Assembly: GCA_951799425.1 (NCBI GenBank)
Contig: OX637402.1
Location: 2,046,501-2,110,500 of the forward strand
Direction of reading: 5' to 3'
Length of the DNA stretch: 64,000 bases
From: Ilex aquifolium
Lineage: Eukaryota > Streptophyta > Magnoliopsida > Aquifoliales > Aquifoliaceae
The first letter of the stretch is position 1, and the number at the start of each line of letters is the position of its first letter. A program made the translations under genes and the position numbers. The notes under the pieces were generated by a model. That model made no database searches. It saw only the letters and a program-made list of their open reading frames with translations, and had not been told where the DNA came from. This document shows positions 48,724 to 62,388 of this stretch, piece by piece.

Positions 48724-50231
48724 TGTAACACCCCGAATTTTCTTTTATATATTTATAGAGATATATATATATATAGTAAATAAAAAGTGTAAATATGTAG
48801 ATATATGTAGTGACATAAGAATAAACCGTAGGAATAAATGCTATGGAGACAATTTGATTGGGAAGTTACGTGTCGAAGATGTTTAAACTTGGAAAGGGTG
48901 ATTAGACAAGTTTCTAAAAGTTTGTAGGTCAAAATAATGATTCCATTGAATCCGGAAGGTCGAAAAACATTGGGAGTGGTAATATGGATGTATTGGAAGT
49001 TAGGAAGTGTCTCGGAGTTAAAATACACTTTAGCGAGAATTTGGGTAAAAATGGGTATTGAACACTACTTAGTGTTTTGGCCATAAATTTTTATCTTTAA
49101 GTCCAATTGATCTGAAATTTTTACAGTAGATAGTAGACATCTAGGGCTACAAAAGTATGTCTCATGAACATTTTCCAATTCGACCTCTAAATGGGTCAAA
49201 ACTGCATTGGAAGTTGAAACAAAAATCTGGCAGTCAAACCGTACCGGTACGCCGAACTCCAGTAGCTAAACCGTACCGGTACGCCCGATAAAGCCAGCCC
49301 GATCCGACTGCGGGTCTTTCTCCATTTCCTCCACTATAAATACATTTTGTCACCTCCTTAGCCTTCATTACACCACTCCAAACCCTAGAAAACATAAGAG
49401 AGGAAGAGAGAAAGAGAGAAAACAAGAGATTGAAGGGTTGATTCAAGATCAAAGCCCTAATTTTTCCAAGAACATCAAGGTAGGGGTTTTCTCTCACTCA
49501 CTTACATTGAGTCTAGGGTATTTATATATGTATGTTTTTGTTATCAATGGTATATATATGCTATAGAATCATCATCTCTTAGGCTTTTTGCAAAGATTAC
49601 ATTGTTAGGGTTTAATACCCATTAAATCTCTTTTCTAGCTTTAAAACCCTAATTTTTGGGAGAGTGATGTATTTCTTCTTAAATGCTTCTTTATTATGAA
49701 CTTCGAAAACCATAGTTGTTTGTGTGGGGTAGAAAAATGATGTTATTGTGATCTCATGTATTTTCCTTGTTGGTTGGGGAATTGTTACATAATATATCTT
49801 GGGGATTTTGGAGAGATGCGTGTAAAATGATATAAATATTGGAACGGTATGCTTGGTTGGGTTGTTTGTGATGCCTTGAGGGTGAGAGGTTCCTTATAAG
49901 GATGCTCATGCCAAGAGAGGAGAGTATGTGATTTCCCTCAAGAGGTTCCTTATAAGGATGCTTGAGTTTGTGATGCCTTGAGGGTGAGAGGTTCCTTATA
50001 AGGATGTTCATGCCAAGAGAGGAGAGTATGTGATTTTCCTTAAGAGGTTCCTTATAAGGATGCTTAAGAAACTAAGCCTTGAGGGTGAGAGGTTCCTTAT
50101 AAGGATGCTCATGCCAAAAGAGGATAGTATGTAATTTTCCTCAAGAGGTTCCTTATAAGGATGCTTGAGTAACCAAGCCTTGAGGGTGAGAGGTTCCTTA
50201 TAAGGATGCTCATGCCAAAAGAGGACAATAT
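48724..50231 (+). repeat. Monomer 33 (1508 bp, short leader, AT run 15 nt)
   Basis: TATA box 49334-49342. The 3' half matches monomer 31 (TTGTTATCAATGG, CCCTAATTTTTGG). The 5' half has the usual GGTCGAAAA and CCCGATAAAG. Confidence 0.95.
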
Positions 50232-51741
50232 TGTAACACCCCGAATTTTCTTTTATATATTTATAGAGATATATATATATATATAGTAAATAAAAAGTGT
50301 AAATATGTAGATATATGTAGTGACATAAGAATAAACCGTAGGAATAAATGCTATGGAGACAATTTGATTGGGAAGTTACGTGTCGAAGATGTTTAAACTT
50401 GGAAAGGGTGATTAGACAAGTTTCTAAAAGTTTGTAGGTCAAAATAATGATTCCATTGAATCCGGAAGGTCGAAAAACATTGGGAGTGGTAATATGGATG
50501 TATTGGAAGTTAGGAAGTGTCTCGGAGTTAAAATACACTTTAGCGAGAATTTGGGTAAAAATGGGTATTGAACACTACTTAGTGTTTTGGCCATAAATTT
50601 TTATCTTTAAGTCCAATTGATCTGAAATTTTTACAGTAGATAGTAGACATCTAGGGCTACAAAAGTTTGTCTCATGAACATTTTCCAATTCGACCTCTAA
50701 ATGGGTCAAAACTGCATTGGAAGTTGAAACAAAAATCTGGCAGTCAAACCGTACCGGTACGCCGAACTCCAGTAGCTAAACCATACCGGTACGCCCGATA
50801 AAGCCAGCCCGATCCGACTGCGGGTCTTTCTCCATTTCCTCCACTATAAATACATTTTGTCACCTCCTTAGCCTTCATTACACCACTCCAAACCCTAGAA
50901 AACATAAGAGAGGAAGAGAGAAAGAGAGAAAAGAAGAGATTGAAGGGTTGATTCAAGATCAAAGCCCTAATTTTTCCAAGAACATCAAGGTAGGGGTTTT
51001 CTCTCACTCACTTACATTGTGTCTAGGGTATTTATATATGTATGTTTTTGCTATCAATGGTATATATATGCTATAGAATCATCATCTCTTAGGCTTTTTG
51101 CAAAGATTACATTGTTAGGGTTTAATACCCATTAAATCTCTTTTCTAGCTTTAAAACCCTAGTTTTTGGGAGAGTGATGTATTTCTTCTTAAATGCTTCT
51201 TTATTATGAACTTCGAAAACCATAGTTGTTTGTGTGGGGTAGAAAAATGATGTTATTGTGATCTCATGTATTTTCCTTGTTGGTTGGGGAATTGTTACAT
51301 AATATATCTTGGGGATTTTGGAGAGATGCGTGTAAAATGATATAAATATTGGAACGGTATGCTTGGTTGGGTTGTTTGTGATGCCTTGAGGGTGAGAGGT
51401 TCCTTATAAGGATGCTCATGCCAAGAGAGGAGAGTATGTGATTTCCCTCAAGAGGTTCCTTATAAGGATGCTTGATTTTGTGATGCCTTGAGGGTGAGAG
51501 GTTCCTTATAAGGATGTTAATGCCAAGAGAGGAGAGTATGTGATTTTCCTTAAGAAGTTCCTTATAAGGATGCTTAAGAAACTAAGCCTTGAGGGTGAGA
51601 GTTTCCTTATAAGGATGCTCATGCCAAAGGAGGATAGTATGTAATTTTCCTCAAGAGGTTCCTTATAAGGATGCTTGAGTAACCAAGCCTTGAGGGTGAG
51701 AGGTTCCTTATAAGGATGCTCATGCCAAAAGAGGACAATAT
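50232..51741 (+). repeat. Monomer 34 (1510 bp, short leader, AT run 17 nt)
   Basis: TATA box 50844-50852. It matches monomer 32 at AAAGTTTGTCTC, CATACCGG, GAAAAGAAGAG, ATTGTGTCTAGG and GTTAATGCC. Confidence 0.95.
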
Positions 51742-53249
51742 TGTAACACCCCGAATTTTCTTTTATATATTTATAGAGATATATATATATATAGTAAATA
51801 AAAAGTGTAAATATGTAGATATATGTAGTGACATAAGAATAAACCGTAGGAATAAATGCTATGGAGACAATTTGATTGGGAAGTTACGTGTCGAAGATGT
51901 TTAAACTTGGAAAGGGTGATTAGACAAGTTTCTAAAAGTTTGTAGGTCAAAATAATGATTCCATTGAATCCGGAAGGTCGAAAAACATTGGGAGTGGTAA
52001 TATGGATGTATTGGAAGTTAGGAAGTGTCTCGGAGTTAAAATACACTTTAGCGAGAATTTGGGTAAAAATGGGTATTGAACACTACTTAGTGATTTGGCC
52101 ATAACTTTTTATCTTTAAGGCCAATTGATCTGAAATTTTTACAGTAGATAGTAGACATCTAGGGATACAAAAGTGTGTCTCATTAACATTTTCCAATTCG
52201 ACCTCTAAATGGGTCAAAACTGTATTGGAAGTTGAAACAAAAATCTGGCAGTCAAACCGTACCGGTACGCCGAACTCCAGTAGCTAAACCATACCGGTAC
52301 GCCCGATAAAGCCAGCCCGATCCGACTGCGGGTCTTTCTCCATTTCCTCCACTATAAATACATTTTGTCACCTCCTTAGCCTTCATTACACCACTCCAAA
52401 CCCTAGAAAACATAAGAGAGGAAGAGAGAAAGAGAGAAAACAAGAGATTGAAGGGTTGATTCAAGATCAAAGCCCTAATTTTTCCACGAACATCAAGGTA
52501 GGGGTTTTCTCTCACTCACTTACATTGAGTCTAGGGTATTTATATATGTATGTTTTTGCTATCAATGGTATATATATGCTATAGAATCATCATCTCTTAG
52601 GCTTTTTGCAAAGATTACATTGTTAGGGTTTAATACCCATTAAATCTCTTTTCTAGCTTTAAAACCCTAGTTTTTGGGAGAGTGATGTATTTCTTCTTAA
52701 ATGCTTCTTTATTATGAACTTCGAAAACCATAGTTGTTTGTGTGGGGTAGAAAAATGATGTTATTGTGATCTCATGTATTTTCCTTGTTGGTTGGGGAAT
52801 TGTTACATAATATATCTTGGGGATTTTGGAGAGATGCGTGTAAAATGATATAAATATTGGAACGGTATGCTTGGTTGGGTTGTTTGTGATGCCTTGAGGG
52901 TGAGAGGTTCCTTATAAGGATGCTCATGCCAAGAGAGGAGAGTATGTGATTTCCCTCAAGAGGTTCCTTATAAGGATGCTTGAGTTTGTGATGCCTTGAG
53001 GGTGAGAGGTTCGTTATAAGGATGTTCATGCCAAGAGAGGAGAGTATGTGATTTTCCTTAAGAAGTTCCTTATAAGGATGCTTAAGAAACTAAGCCTTGA
53101 GGGTGAGAGTTTCCTTATAAGGATGCTCATGCCAAAGGAGGATAGTATGTAATTTTCCTCAAGAGGTTCCTTATAAGGATGCTTGAGTAACCAAGCCTTG
53201 AGGGTGAGAGGTTCCTTATAAGGATGCTCATGCCAAAAGAGGACAATAT
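51742..53249 (+). repeat. Monomer 35 (1508 bp, short leader, AT run 15 nt)
   Basis: TATA box 52352-52360. It carries GTGATTTGG, CTCATTAAC and CATACCGGTACG. Private changes are AAGGCCAATTG, TTCCACGAAC and TTCGTTATAAGG, which breaks the third subrepeat palindrome. AGGGATAC is shared with monomers 27 and 29. Confidence 0.95.
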
Positions 53250-54774
53250 TGTAACACCCCGAATTTTCTTTTATATATTTATAGAGATATATATATATAT
53301 AGTAAATAAAAAGTGTAAATATGTAGATATATGTAGTGACATAAGAATAAACCGTAGGAATAAATGCTATGGAGACAATTTGATTGGGAAGTTACGTGTC
53401 GAAGATGTTTAAACTTGGAAAGGGTGATTAGACAAGTTTCTAAAAGTTTGTAGGTCAAAATAATGATTCCATTGAATCCGGAAGGTCGAAAAACATTGGG
53501 AGTGGTAATATGGATGTATTGGAAGTTAGGAAGTGTCTCGGAGTTAAAATACACTTTAGCGAGAATTTGGGTAAAAATGGGTATTGAACACTACTTAGTG
53601 TTTTGGCCATAAATTTTTATCTTTAAGTCCAATTGATCTGAAATTTTTACAGTAGATAGTAGACATCTAGGGCTACAAAAGTATGTCTCAAGAACATTTT
53701 CCAATTCGACCTCTAAATGGGTCAAAACTGCATTGGAAGTTGAAACAAAAATCTGGCAGTCAAACCGTACCGGTACGCCGAACTCCAGTAGCTAAACCGT
53801 ACCGGTACGCCCGTTAAAGCCAGCCCGATCCGACTGCGGGTCTTTCTCCATTTCCTCCACTATAAATACATTTTGTCACCTCCTTAGCCTTCATTACACC
53901 ACTCCAAACCCTAGAAAACATAAGAGAGGAAGAGAGAAAGAGAGAAACACAAGATCAAGAGAAAACAAGAGATTGAAGGGTTGATTCAAGATCAAAGCCC
54001 TAATTTTTCCAAGAACATCAAGGTAGGGGTTTTCTCTCACTCACTTACATTGAGTCTAGGGTATTTATATATGTATGTTTTTGCTATCAATGATATATAT
54101 ATGCTATAGAATCATCATCTCTTAGGCTTTTTGCAAAGATTACATTGTTAGGGTTTAATACCCATTAAATCTCTTTTCTAGCTTTAAAACCCTAGTTTTT
54201 GGGAGAGTGATGTATTTCTTTTTAAATTCTTCTTTATTATGAACTTCGAAAACCATAGTTGTTTGTGTGGGGTAGAAAAATGATGTTATTGTGATCTCAT
54301 GTATTTTCCTTGTTGGTTGGGGAATTGTTACATAATATATCTTGGGGATTTTGGAGAGATGCGTGTAAAATGATATAAATATTGGAACGGTATGCTTGGT
54401 TGGGTTGTTTGTGATGCCTTGAGGGTGAGAGGTTCCTTATAAGGATGCTCATGCCAAGAGAGGAGAGTATGTGATTTCCCTCAAGAGGTTCCTTATAAGG
54501 ATGCTTGATTTTGTGATGCCTTGAGGGTGAGAGGTTCCTTATAAGGATGTTCATGCCAAGAGAGGAGAGTATGTGATTTTCCTTAAGAAGTTCCTTATAA
54601 GGATGCTTAAGAAACTAAGCCTTGAGGGTGAGAGTTTCCTTATAAGGATGCTCATGCCAAAGGAGGATAGTATGTAATTTTCCTCAAGAGGTTCCTTATA
54701 AGGATGCTTGAGTAACCAAGCCTTGAGGGTGAGAGGTTCCTTATAAGGATGCTCATGCCAAAAGAGGACAATAT
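53250..54774 (+). repeat. Monomer 36 (1525 bp, long leader, AT run 15 nt)
   Basis: TATA box 53860-53868. It carries CTCAAGAAC, CCCGTTAAAG and AAATTCTTC, shared with units 38-40, plus CTTGATTTTGTG as in units 32 and 34. The pair 35-36 (3033 bp) is repeated by 37-38. Confidence 0.95.
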
Positions 54775-56282
54775 TGTAACACCCCGAATTTTCTTTTATA
54801 TATTTATAGAGATATATATATATATAGTAAATAAAAAGTGCAAATATGTAGATATATGTAGTGACATAAGAATAAACCGTAGGAATAAATGCTATGGAGA
54901 CAATTTGATTGGGAAGTTACGTGTCGAAGATGTTTAAACTTGGAAAGGGTGATTAGACAAGTTTCTAAAAGTTTGTAGGTCAAAATAATGATTCCATTGA
55001 ATCCGGAAGGTCGAAAAACATTGGGAGTGGTAATATGGATGTATTGGAAGTTAGGAAGTGTCTCGGAGTTAAAATACACTTTAGCGAGAATTTGGGTAAA
55101 AATGGGTATTGAACACTACTTAGTGATTTGGCCATAACTTTTTATCTTTAAGTCCAATTGATCTGAAATTTTTACAGTAGATAGTAGACATCTAGGGCTA
55201 CAAAAGTGTGTCTCATTAACATTTTCCAATTCGACCTCTAAATGGGTCAAAACTGTATTGGAAGTTGAAACAAAAATCTGGCAGTCAAACCGTACCGGTA
55301 CGCCGAACTCCAGTAGCTAAACCATACCGGTACGCCCGATAAAGCCAGCCCGATCCGACTGCGGGTCTTTCTCCATTTCCTCCACTATAAATACATTTTG
55401 TCACCTCCTTAGCCTTCATTACACCACTCCAAACCCTAGAAAACATAAGAGAGGAAGAGAGAAAGAGAGAAAACAAGAGATTGAAGGGTTGATTCAAGAT
55501 CAAAGCCCTAATTTTTCCAAGAACATCAAGGTAGGGGTTTTCTCTCACTCACTTACATTGAGTCTAGGGTATTTATATATGTATGTTTTTGCTATCAATG
55601 GTATATATATGCTATAGAATCATCATCTCTTAGGCTTTTTGCAAAGATTACATTGTTAGGGTTTAATACCCATTAAATCTCTTTTCTAGCTTTAAAACCC
55701 TAGTTTTTGGGAGAGTGATGTATTTCTTCTTAAATGCTTCTTTATTATGAACTTCGAAAACCATAGTTGTTTGTGTGGGGTAGAAAAATGATGTTATTGT
55801 GATCTCATGTATTTTCCTTGTTGGTTGGGGAATTGTTACATAATATATCTTGGGGATTTTGGAGAGATTCGTGTAAAATGATATAAATATTGGAACGGTA
55901 TGCTTGGTTGGGTTGTTTGTGATGCCTTGAGGGTGAGAGGTTCCTTATAAGGATGCTCATGCCAAGAGAGGAGAGTATGTGATTTCCCTCAAGAGGTTCC
56001 TTATAAGGATGCTTGAGTTTGTGATGCCTTGAGGGTGAGAGGTTCCTTATAAGGATGTTCATGCCAAGAGAGGAGAGTATGTGATTTTCCTTAAGAAGTT
56101 CCTTATAAGGATGCTTAAGAAACTAAGCCTTGAGGGTGAGAGTTTCCTTATAAGGATGCTCATGCCAAAGGAGGATAGTATGTAATTTTCCTCAAGAGGT
56201 TCCTTATAAGGATGCTTGAGTAACCAAGCCTTGAGGGTGAGAGGTTCCTTATAAGGATGCTCATGCCAAAAGAGGACAATAT
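54775..56282 (+). repeat. Monomer 37 (1508 bp, short leader, AT run 15 nt)
   Basis: TATA box 55385-55393. It matches monomer 35 at GTGATTTGG, CTCATTAAC and CATACCGG. Private or rare changes are GTGCAAATATG and GATTCGTG. Confidence 0.95.
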
Positions 56283-57807
56283 TGTAACACCCCGAATTTT
56301 CTTTTATATATTTATAGAGATATATATATATATAGTAAATAAAAAGTGTAAATATGTAGATATATGTAGTGACATAAGAATAAACCGTAGGAATAAATGC
56401 TATGGAGACAATTTGATTGGGAAGTTACGTGTCGAAGATGTTTAAACTTGGAAAGGGTGATTAGACAAGTTTCTAAAAGTTTGTAGGTCAAAATAATGAT
56501 TCCATTGAATCCGGAAGGTCGAAAAACATTGGGAGTGGTAATATGGATGTATTGGAAGTTAGGAAGTGTCTCGGAGTTAAAATACACTTTAGCGAGAATT
56601 TGGGTAAAAATGGGTATTGAACACTACTTAGTGTTTTGGCCATAAATTTTTATCTTTAAGTCCAATTGATCTGAAATTTTTACAGTAGATAGTAGACATC
56701 TAGGGCTACAAAAGTATGTCTCAAGAACATTTTCCAATTCGACCTCTAAATGGGTCAAAACTGCATTGGAAGTTGAAACAAAAATCTGGCAGTCAAACCG
56801 TACCGGTACGCCGAACTCCAGTAGCTAAACCGTACCGGTACGCCCGTTAAAGCCAGCCCGATCCGACTGCGGGTCTTTCTCCATTTCCTCCACTATAAAT
56901 ACATTTTGTCACCTCCTTAGCCTTCATTACACCACTCCAAACCCTAGAAAACATAAGAGAGGAAGAGAGAAAGAGAGAAACACAAGATCAAGAGAAAACA
57001 AGAGATTGAAGGGTTGATTCAAGATCAAAGCCCTAATTTTTCCAAGAACATCAAGGTAGGGGTTTTCTCTCACTCACTTACATTGAGTCTAGGGTATTTA
57101 TATATGTATGTTTTTGCTATCAATGATATATATATGCTATAGAATCATCATCTCTTAGGCTTTTTGCAAAGATTACATTGTTAGGGTTTAATACCCATTA
57201 AATCTCTTTTCTAGCTTTAAAACCCTAGTTTTTGGGAGAGTGATGTATTTCTTTTTAAATTCTTCTTTATTATGAACTTCGAAAACCATAGTTGTTTGTG
57301 TGGGGTAGAAAAATGATGTTATTGTGATCTCATGTATTTTCCTTGTTGGTTGGGGAATTGTTACATAATATATCTTGGGGATTTTGGAGAGATGCGTGTA
57401 AAATGATATAAATATTGGAACGGTATGCTTGGTTGGGTTGTTTGTGATGCCTTGAGGGTGAGAGGTTCCTTATAAGGATGCTCATGTCAAGAGAGGAGAG
57501 TATGTGATTTCCCTCAAGAGGTTCCTTATAAGGATGCTTGAGTTTGTGATGCCTTGAGGGTGAGAGGTTCCTTATAAGGATGTTCATGCCAACAGAGGAG
57601 AGTATGTGATTTTCCTTAAGAGGTTCCTTATAAGGATGCTTAAGAAACTAAGCCTTGAGGGTGAGAGGTTCCTTATAAGGATGCTCATGCCAAAAGAGGA
57701 TAGTATGTAATTTTCCTCAAGAGGTTCCTTATAAGGATGCTTGAGTAACCAAGCCTTGAGGGTGAGAGGTTCCTTATAAGGATGCTCATGCCAAAAGAGG
57801 ACAATAT
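56283..57807 (+). repeat. Monomer 38 (1525 bp, long leader, AT run 15 nt)
   Basis: TATA box 56893-56901. It carries CTCAAGAAC, CCCGTTAAAG and AAATTCTTC like monomer 36, but CATGTCAAG in the subrepeats. GCCAACAGAGG near 57590 is private. Confidence 0.95.
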
Positions 57808-59334
57808 TGTAACACCCCGAATTTTCTTTTATATATTTATAGAGAGATATATATATATATAGTAAATAAAAAGTGTAAATATGTAGATATATGTAGTGAC
57901 ATAAGAATAAACCGTAGGAATAAATGCTATGGAGACAATTTGATTGGGAAGTTACGTGTCGAAGATGTTTAAACTTGGAAAGGGTGATTAGACAAGTTTC
58001 TAAAAGTTTGTAGGTCAAAATAATGATTCCATTGAATCCGGAAGGTCGAAAAACATTGGGAGTGGTAATATGGATGTATTGGAAGTTAGGAAGTGTCTCG
58101 GAGTTAAAATACACTTTAGCGAGAATTTGGGTAAAAATGGGTATTGAACACTACTTAGTGTTTTGGCCATAAATTTTTATCTTTAAGTCCAATTGATCTG
58201 AAATTTTTACAGTAGATAGTAGACATCTAGGGCTACAAAAGTATGTCTCAAGAACATTTTCCAATTCGACCTCTAAATGGGTCAAAACTGCATTGGAAGT
58301 TGAAACAAAAATCTGGCAGTCAAACCGTACCGGTACGCCGAACTCCAGTAGCTAAACCGTACCGGTACGCCCGTTAAAGCCAGCCCGATCCGACTGCGGG
58401 TCTTTCTCCATTTCCTCCACTATAAATACATTTTGTCACCTCCTTAGCCTTCATTACACCACTCCAAACCCTAGAAAACATAAGAGAGGAAGAGAGAAAG
58501 AGAGAAACACAAGATCAAGAGAAAACAAGAGATTGAAGGGTTGATTCAAGATCAAAGCCCTAATTTTTCCAAGAACATCAAGGTAGGGGTTTTCTCTCAC
58601 TCACTTACATTGAGTCTAGGGTATTTATATATGTATGTTTTTGCTATCAATGATATATATATGCTATAGAATCATCATCTCTTAGGCTTTTTGCAAAGAT
58701 TACATTGTTAGGGTTTAATACCCATTAAATCTCTTTTCTAGCTTTAAAACCCTAGTTTTTGGGAGAGTGATGTATTTCTTTTTAAATTCTTCTTTATTAT
58801 GAACTTCGAAAACCATAGTTGTTTGTGTGGGGTAGAAAAATGATGTTATTGTGATCTCATGTATTTTCCTTGTTGGTTGGGGAATTGTTACATAATATAT
58901 CTTGGGGATTTTGGAGAGATGCGTGTAAAATGATATAAATATTGGAACGGTATGCTTGGTTGGGTTGTTTGTGATGCCTTGAGGGTGAGAGGTTCCTTAT
59001 AAGGATGCTCATGTCAAGAGAGGAGAGTATGTGATTTCCCTCAAGAGGTTCCTTATAAGGATGCTTGAGTTTGTGATGCCTTGAGGGTGAGAGGTTCCTT
59101 ATAAGGATGTTCATGCCAAGAGAGGAGAGTATGTGATTTTCCTTAAGAGGTTCCTTATAAGGATGCTTAAGAAACTAAGCCTTGAGGGTGAGAGGTTCCT
59201 TATAAGGATGCTCATGCCAAAAGAGGATAGTATGTAATTTTCCTCAAGAGGTTCCTTATAAGGATGCTTGAGTAACCAAGCCTTGAGGGTGAGAGGTTCC
59301 TTATAAGGATGCTCATGCCAAAAGAGGACAATAT
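57808..59334 (+). repeat. Monomer 39 (1527 bp, long leader, AT run 17 nt)
   Basis: TATA box 58420-58428. The AT run begins GAGAGATAT, so one T has become G, shared only with monomer 40. It carries CTCAAGAAC, CCCGTTAAAG and AAATTCTTC. Confidence 0.95.
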
Positions 59335-60861
59335 TGTAACACCCCGAATTTTCTTTTATATATTTATAGAGAGATATATATATATATAGTAAATAAAAAG
59401 TGTAAATATGTAGATATATGTAGTGACATAAGAATAAACCGTAGGAATAAATGCTATGGAGACAATTTGATTGGGAAGTTACGTGTCGAAGATGTTTAAA
59501 CTTGGAAAGGGTGATTAGACAAGTTTCTAAAAGTTTGTAGGTCAAAATAATGATTCCATTGAATCCGGAAGGTCGAAAAACATTGGGAGTGGTAATATGG
59601 ATGTATTGGAAGTTAGGAAGTGTCTCGGAGTTAAAATACACTTTAGCGAGAATTTGGGTAAAAATGGGTATTGAACACTACTTAGTGTTTTGGCCATAAA
59701 TTTTTATCTTTAAGTCCAATTGATCTGAAATTTTTACAGTAGATAGTAGACATCTAGGGCTACAAAAGTATGTCTCAAGAACATTTTCCAATTCGACCTC
59801 TAAATGGGTCAAAACTGCATTGGAAGTTGAAACAAAAATCTGGCAGTCAAACCGTACCGGTACGCCGAACTCCAGTAGCTAAACCGTACCGGTACGCCCG
59901 TTAAAGCCAGCCCGATCCGACTGCGGGTCTTTCTCCATTTCCTCCACTATAAATACATTTTGTCACCTCCTTAGCCTTCATTACACCACTCCAAACCCTA
60001 GAAAACATAAGAGAGGAAGAGAGAAAGAGAGAAACACAAGATCAAGAGAAAACAAGAGATTGAAGGGTTGATTCAAGATCAAAGCCCTAATTTTTCCAAG
60101 AACATCAAGGTAGGGGTTTTCTCTCACTCACTTACATTGAGTCTAGGGTATTTATATATGTATGTTTTTGCTATCAATGATATATATATGCTATAGAATC
60201 ATCATCTCTTAGGCTTTTTGCAAAGATTACATTGTTAGGGTTTAATACCCATTAAATCTCTTTTCTAGCTTTAAAACCCTAGTTTTTGGGAGAGTGATGT
60301 ATTTCTTTTTAAATTCTTCTTTATTATGAACTTCGAAAACCATAGTTGTTTGTGTGGGGTAGAAAAATGATGTTATTGTGATCTCATGTATTTTCCTTGT
60401 TGGTTGGGGAATTGTTACATAATATATCTTGGGGATTTTGGAGAGATGCGTGTAAAATGATATAAATATTGGAACGGTATGCTTGGTTGGGTTGTTTGTG
60501 ATGCCTTGAGGGTGAGAGGTTCCTTATAAGGATGCTCATGTCAAGAGAGGAGAGTATGTGATTTCCCTCAAGAGGTTCCTTATAAGGATGCTTGAGTTTG
60601 TGATGCCTTGAGGGTGAGAGGTTCCTTATAAGGATGTTCATGCCAAGAGAGGAGAGTATGTGATTTTCCTTAAGAGGTTCCTTATAAGGATGCTTAAGAA
60701 ACTAAGCCTTGAGGGTGAGAGGTTCCTTATAAGGATGCTCATGCCAAAAGAGGATAGTATGTAATTTTCCTCAAGAGGTTCCTTATAAGGATGCTTGAGT
60801 AACCAAGCCTTGAGGGTGAGAGGTTCCTTATAAGGATGCTCATGCCAAAAGAGGACAATAT
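59335..60861 (+). repeat. Monomer 40 (1527 bp, long leader, AT run 17 nt)
   Basis: TATA box 59947-59955. It matches monomer 39 at every marker I checked, including GAGAGATAT, so this is a recent single-monomer duplication. Confidence 0.95.
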
Positions 60862-62388
60862 TGTAACACCCCGAATTTTCTTTTATATATTTATAGAGAT
60901 ATATATATATATATAGTAAATAAAAAGTGTAAATATGTAGATATATGTAGTGACATAAGAATAAACCGTAGGAATAAATGCTATGGAGACAATTTGATTG
61001 GGAAGTTACGTGTCGAAGATGTTTAAACTTGGAAAGGGTGATTAGACAAGTTTCTAAAAGTTTGTAGGTCAAAATAATGATTCCATTGAATCCGGAAGGT
61101 AGAAAAACATTGGGAGTGGTAATATGGATGTATTGGAAGTTAGGAAGTGTCTCGGAGTTAAAATACACTTTAGCGAGAATTTGGGTAAAAATGGGTATTG
61201 AACACTACTTAGTGATTTGGCCATAACTTTTTATCTTTAAGTCCAATTGATCTGAAATTTTTACAGTAGATAGTAGACATCTAGGGCTACAAAAGTGTGT
61301 CTCATGAACATTTTCCAATTCGACCTCTAAATGGGTCAAAACTGTATTGGAAGTTGAAACAAAAATCTGGCAGTCAAACCGTACCGGTACGCCGAACTCC
61401 AGTAGCTAAACCGTACCGGTACGCCCGATAAAGCCAGCCCGATCCGACTGCGGGTCTTTCTCCATTTCCTCCACTATAAATACATTTTGTCACCTCCTTA
61501 GCCTTCATTACACCACTCCAAACCCTAGAAAACATAAGAGAGGAAGAGAGAAAGAGAGAAACACAAGATCAAGAGAAAACAAGAGATTGAAGGGTTGATT
61601 CAAGATCAAAGCCCTAATTTTTCCAAGAACATCAAGGTAAGGGTTTTCTCTCACTCACTTACATTGAGTCTAGGGTATTTATATATGTATGTTTTTGCTA
61701 TCAATGATATATATATGCTATAGAATCATCATCTCTTAGGCTTTTTGCAAAGATTACATTGTTAGGGTTTAATACCCATTAAATCTCTTTTCTAGCTTTA
61801 AAACCCTAGTTTTTGGGAGAGTGATGTATTTCTTTTTAAATTCTTCTTTATTATGAACTTCGAAAACCATAGTTGTTTGTGTGGGGTAGAAAAATGATGT
61901 TATTGTGATCTCATGTATTTTCCTTGTTGGTTGGGGAATTGTTACATAATATATCTTGGGGATTTTGGAGAGATGCGTGTAAAATGATATAAATATTGGA
62001 ACGGTATGCTTGGTTGGGTTGTTTGTGATGCCTTGAGGGTGAGAGGTTCCTTATAAGGATGCTCATGTCAAGAGAGGAGAGTATGTGATTTCCCTCAAGA
62101 GGTTCCTTATAAGGATGCTTGAGTTTGTGATGCCTTGAGGGTGAGAGGTTCCTTATAAGGATGTTCATGCCAAGAGAGGAGAGTATGTGATTTTCCTTAA
62201 GAGGTTCCTTATAAGGATGCTTAAGAAACTAAGCCTTGAGGGTGAGAGGTTCCTTATAAGGATGCTCATGCCAAAAGAGGATAGTATGTAATTTTCCTCA
62301 AGAGGTTCCTTATAAGGATGCTTGAGTAACCAAGCCTTGAGGGTGAGAGGTTCCTTATAAGGATGCTCATGCCAAAAGAGGACAATAT
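60862..62388 (+). repeat. Monomer 41 (1527 bp, long leader, AT run 17 nt), mosaic
   Basis: TATA box 61474-61482. It combines GGTAGAAAA (units 22-31), GTGATTTGG with GTAAGG (units 16-21) and AAATTCTTC (units 36-40), markers otherwise seen in separate regions of the array. Confidence 0.95.
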
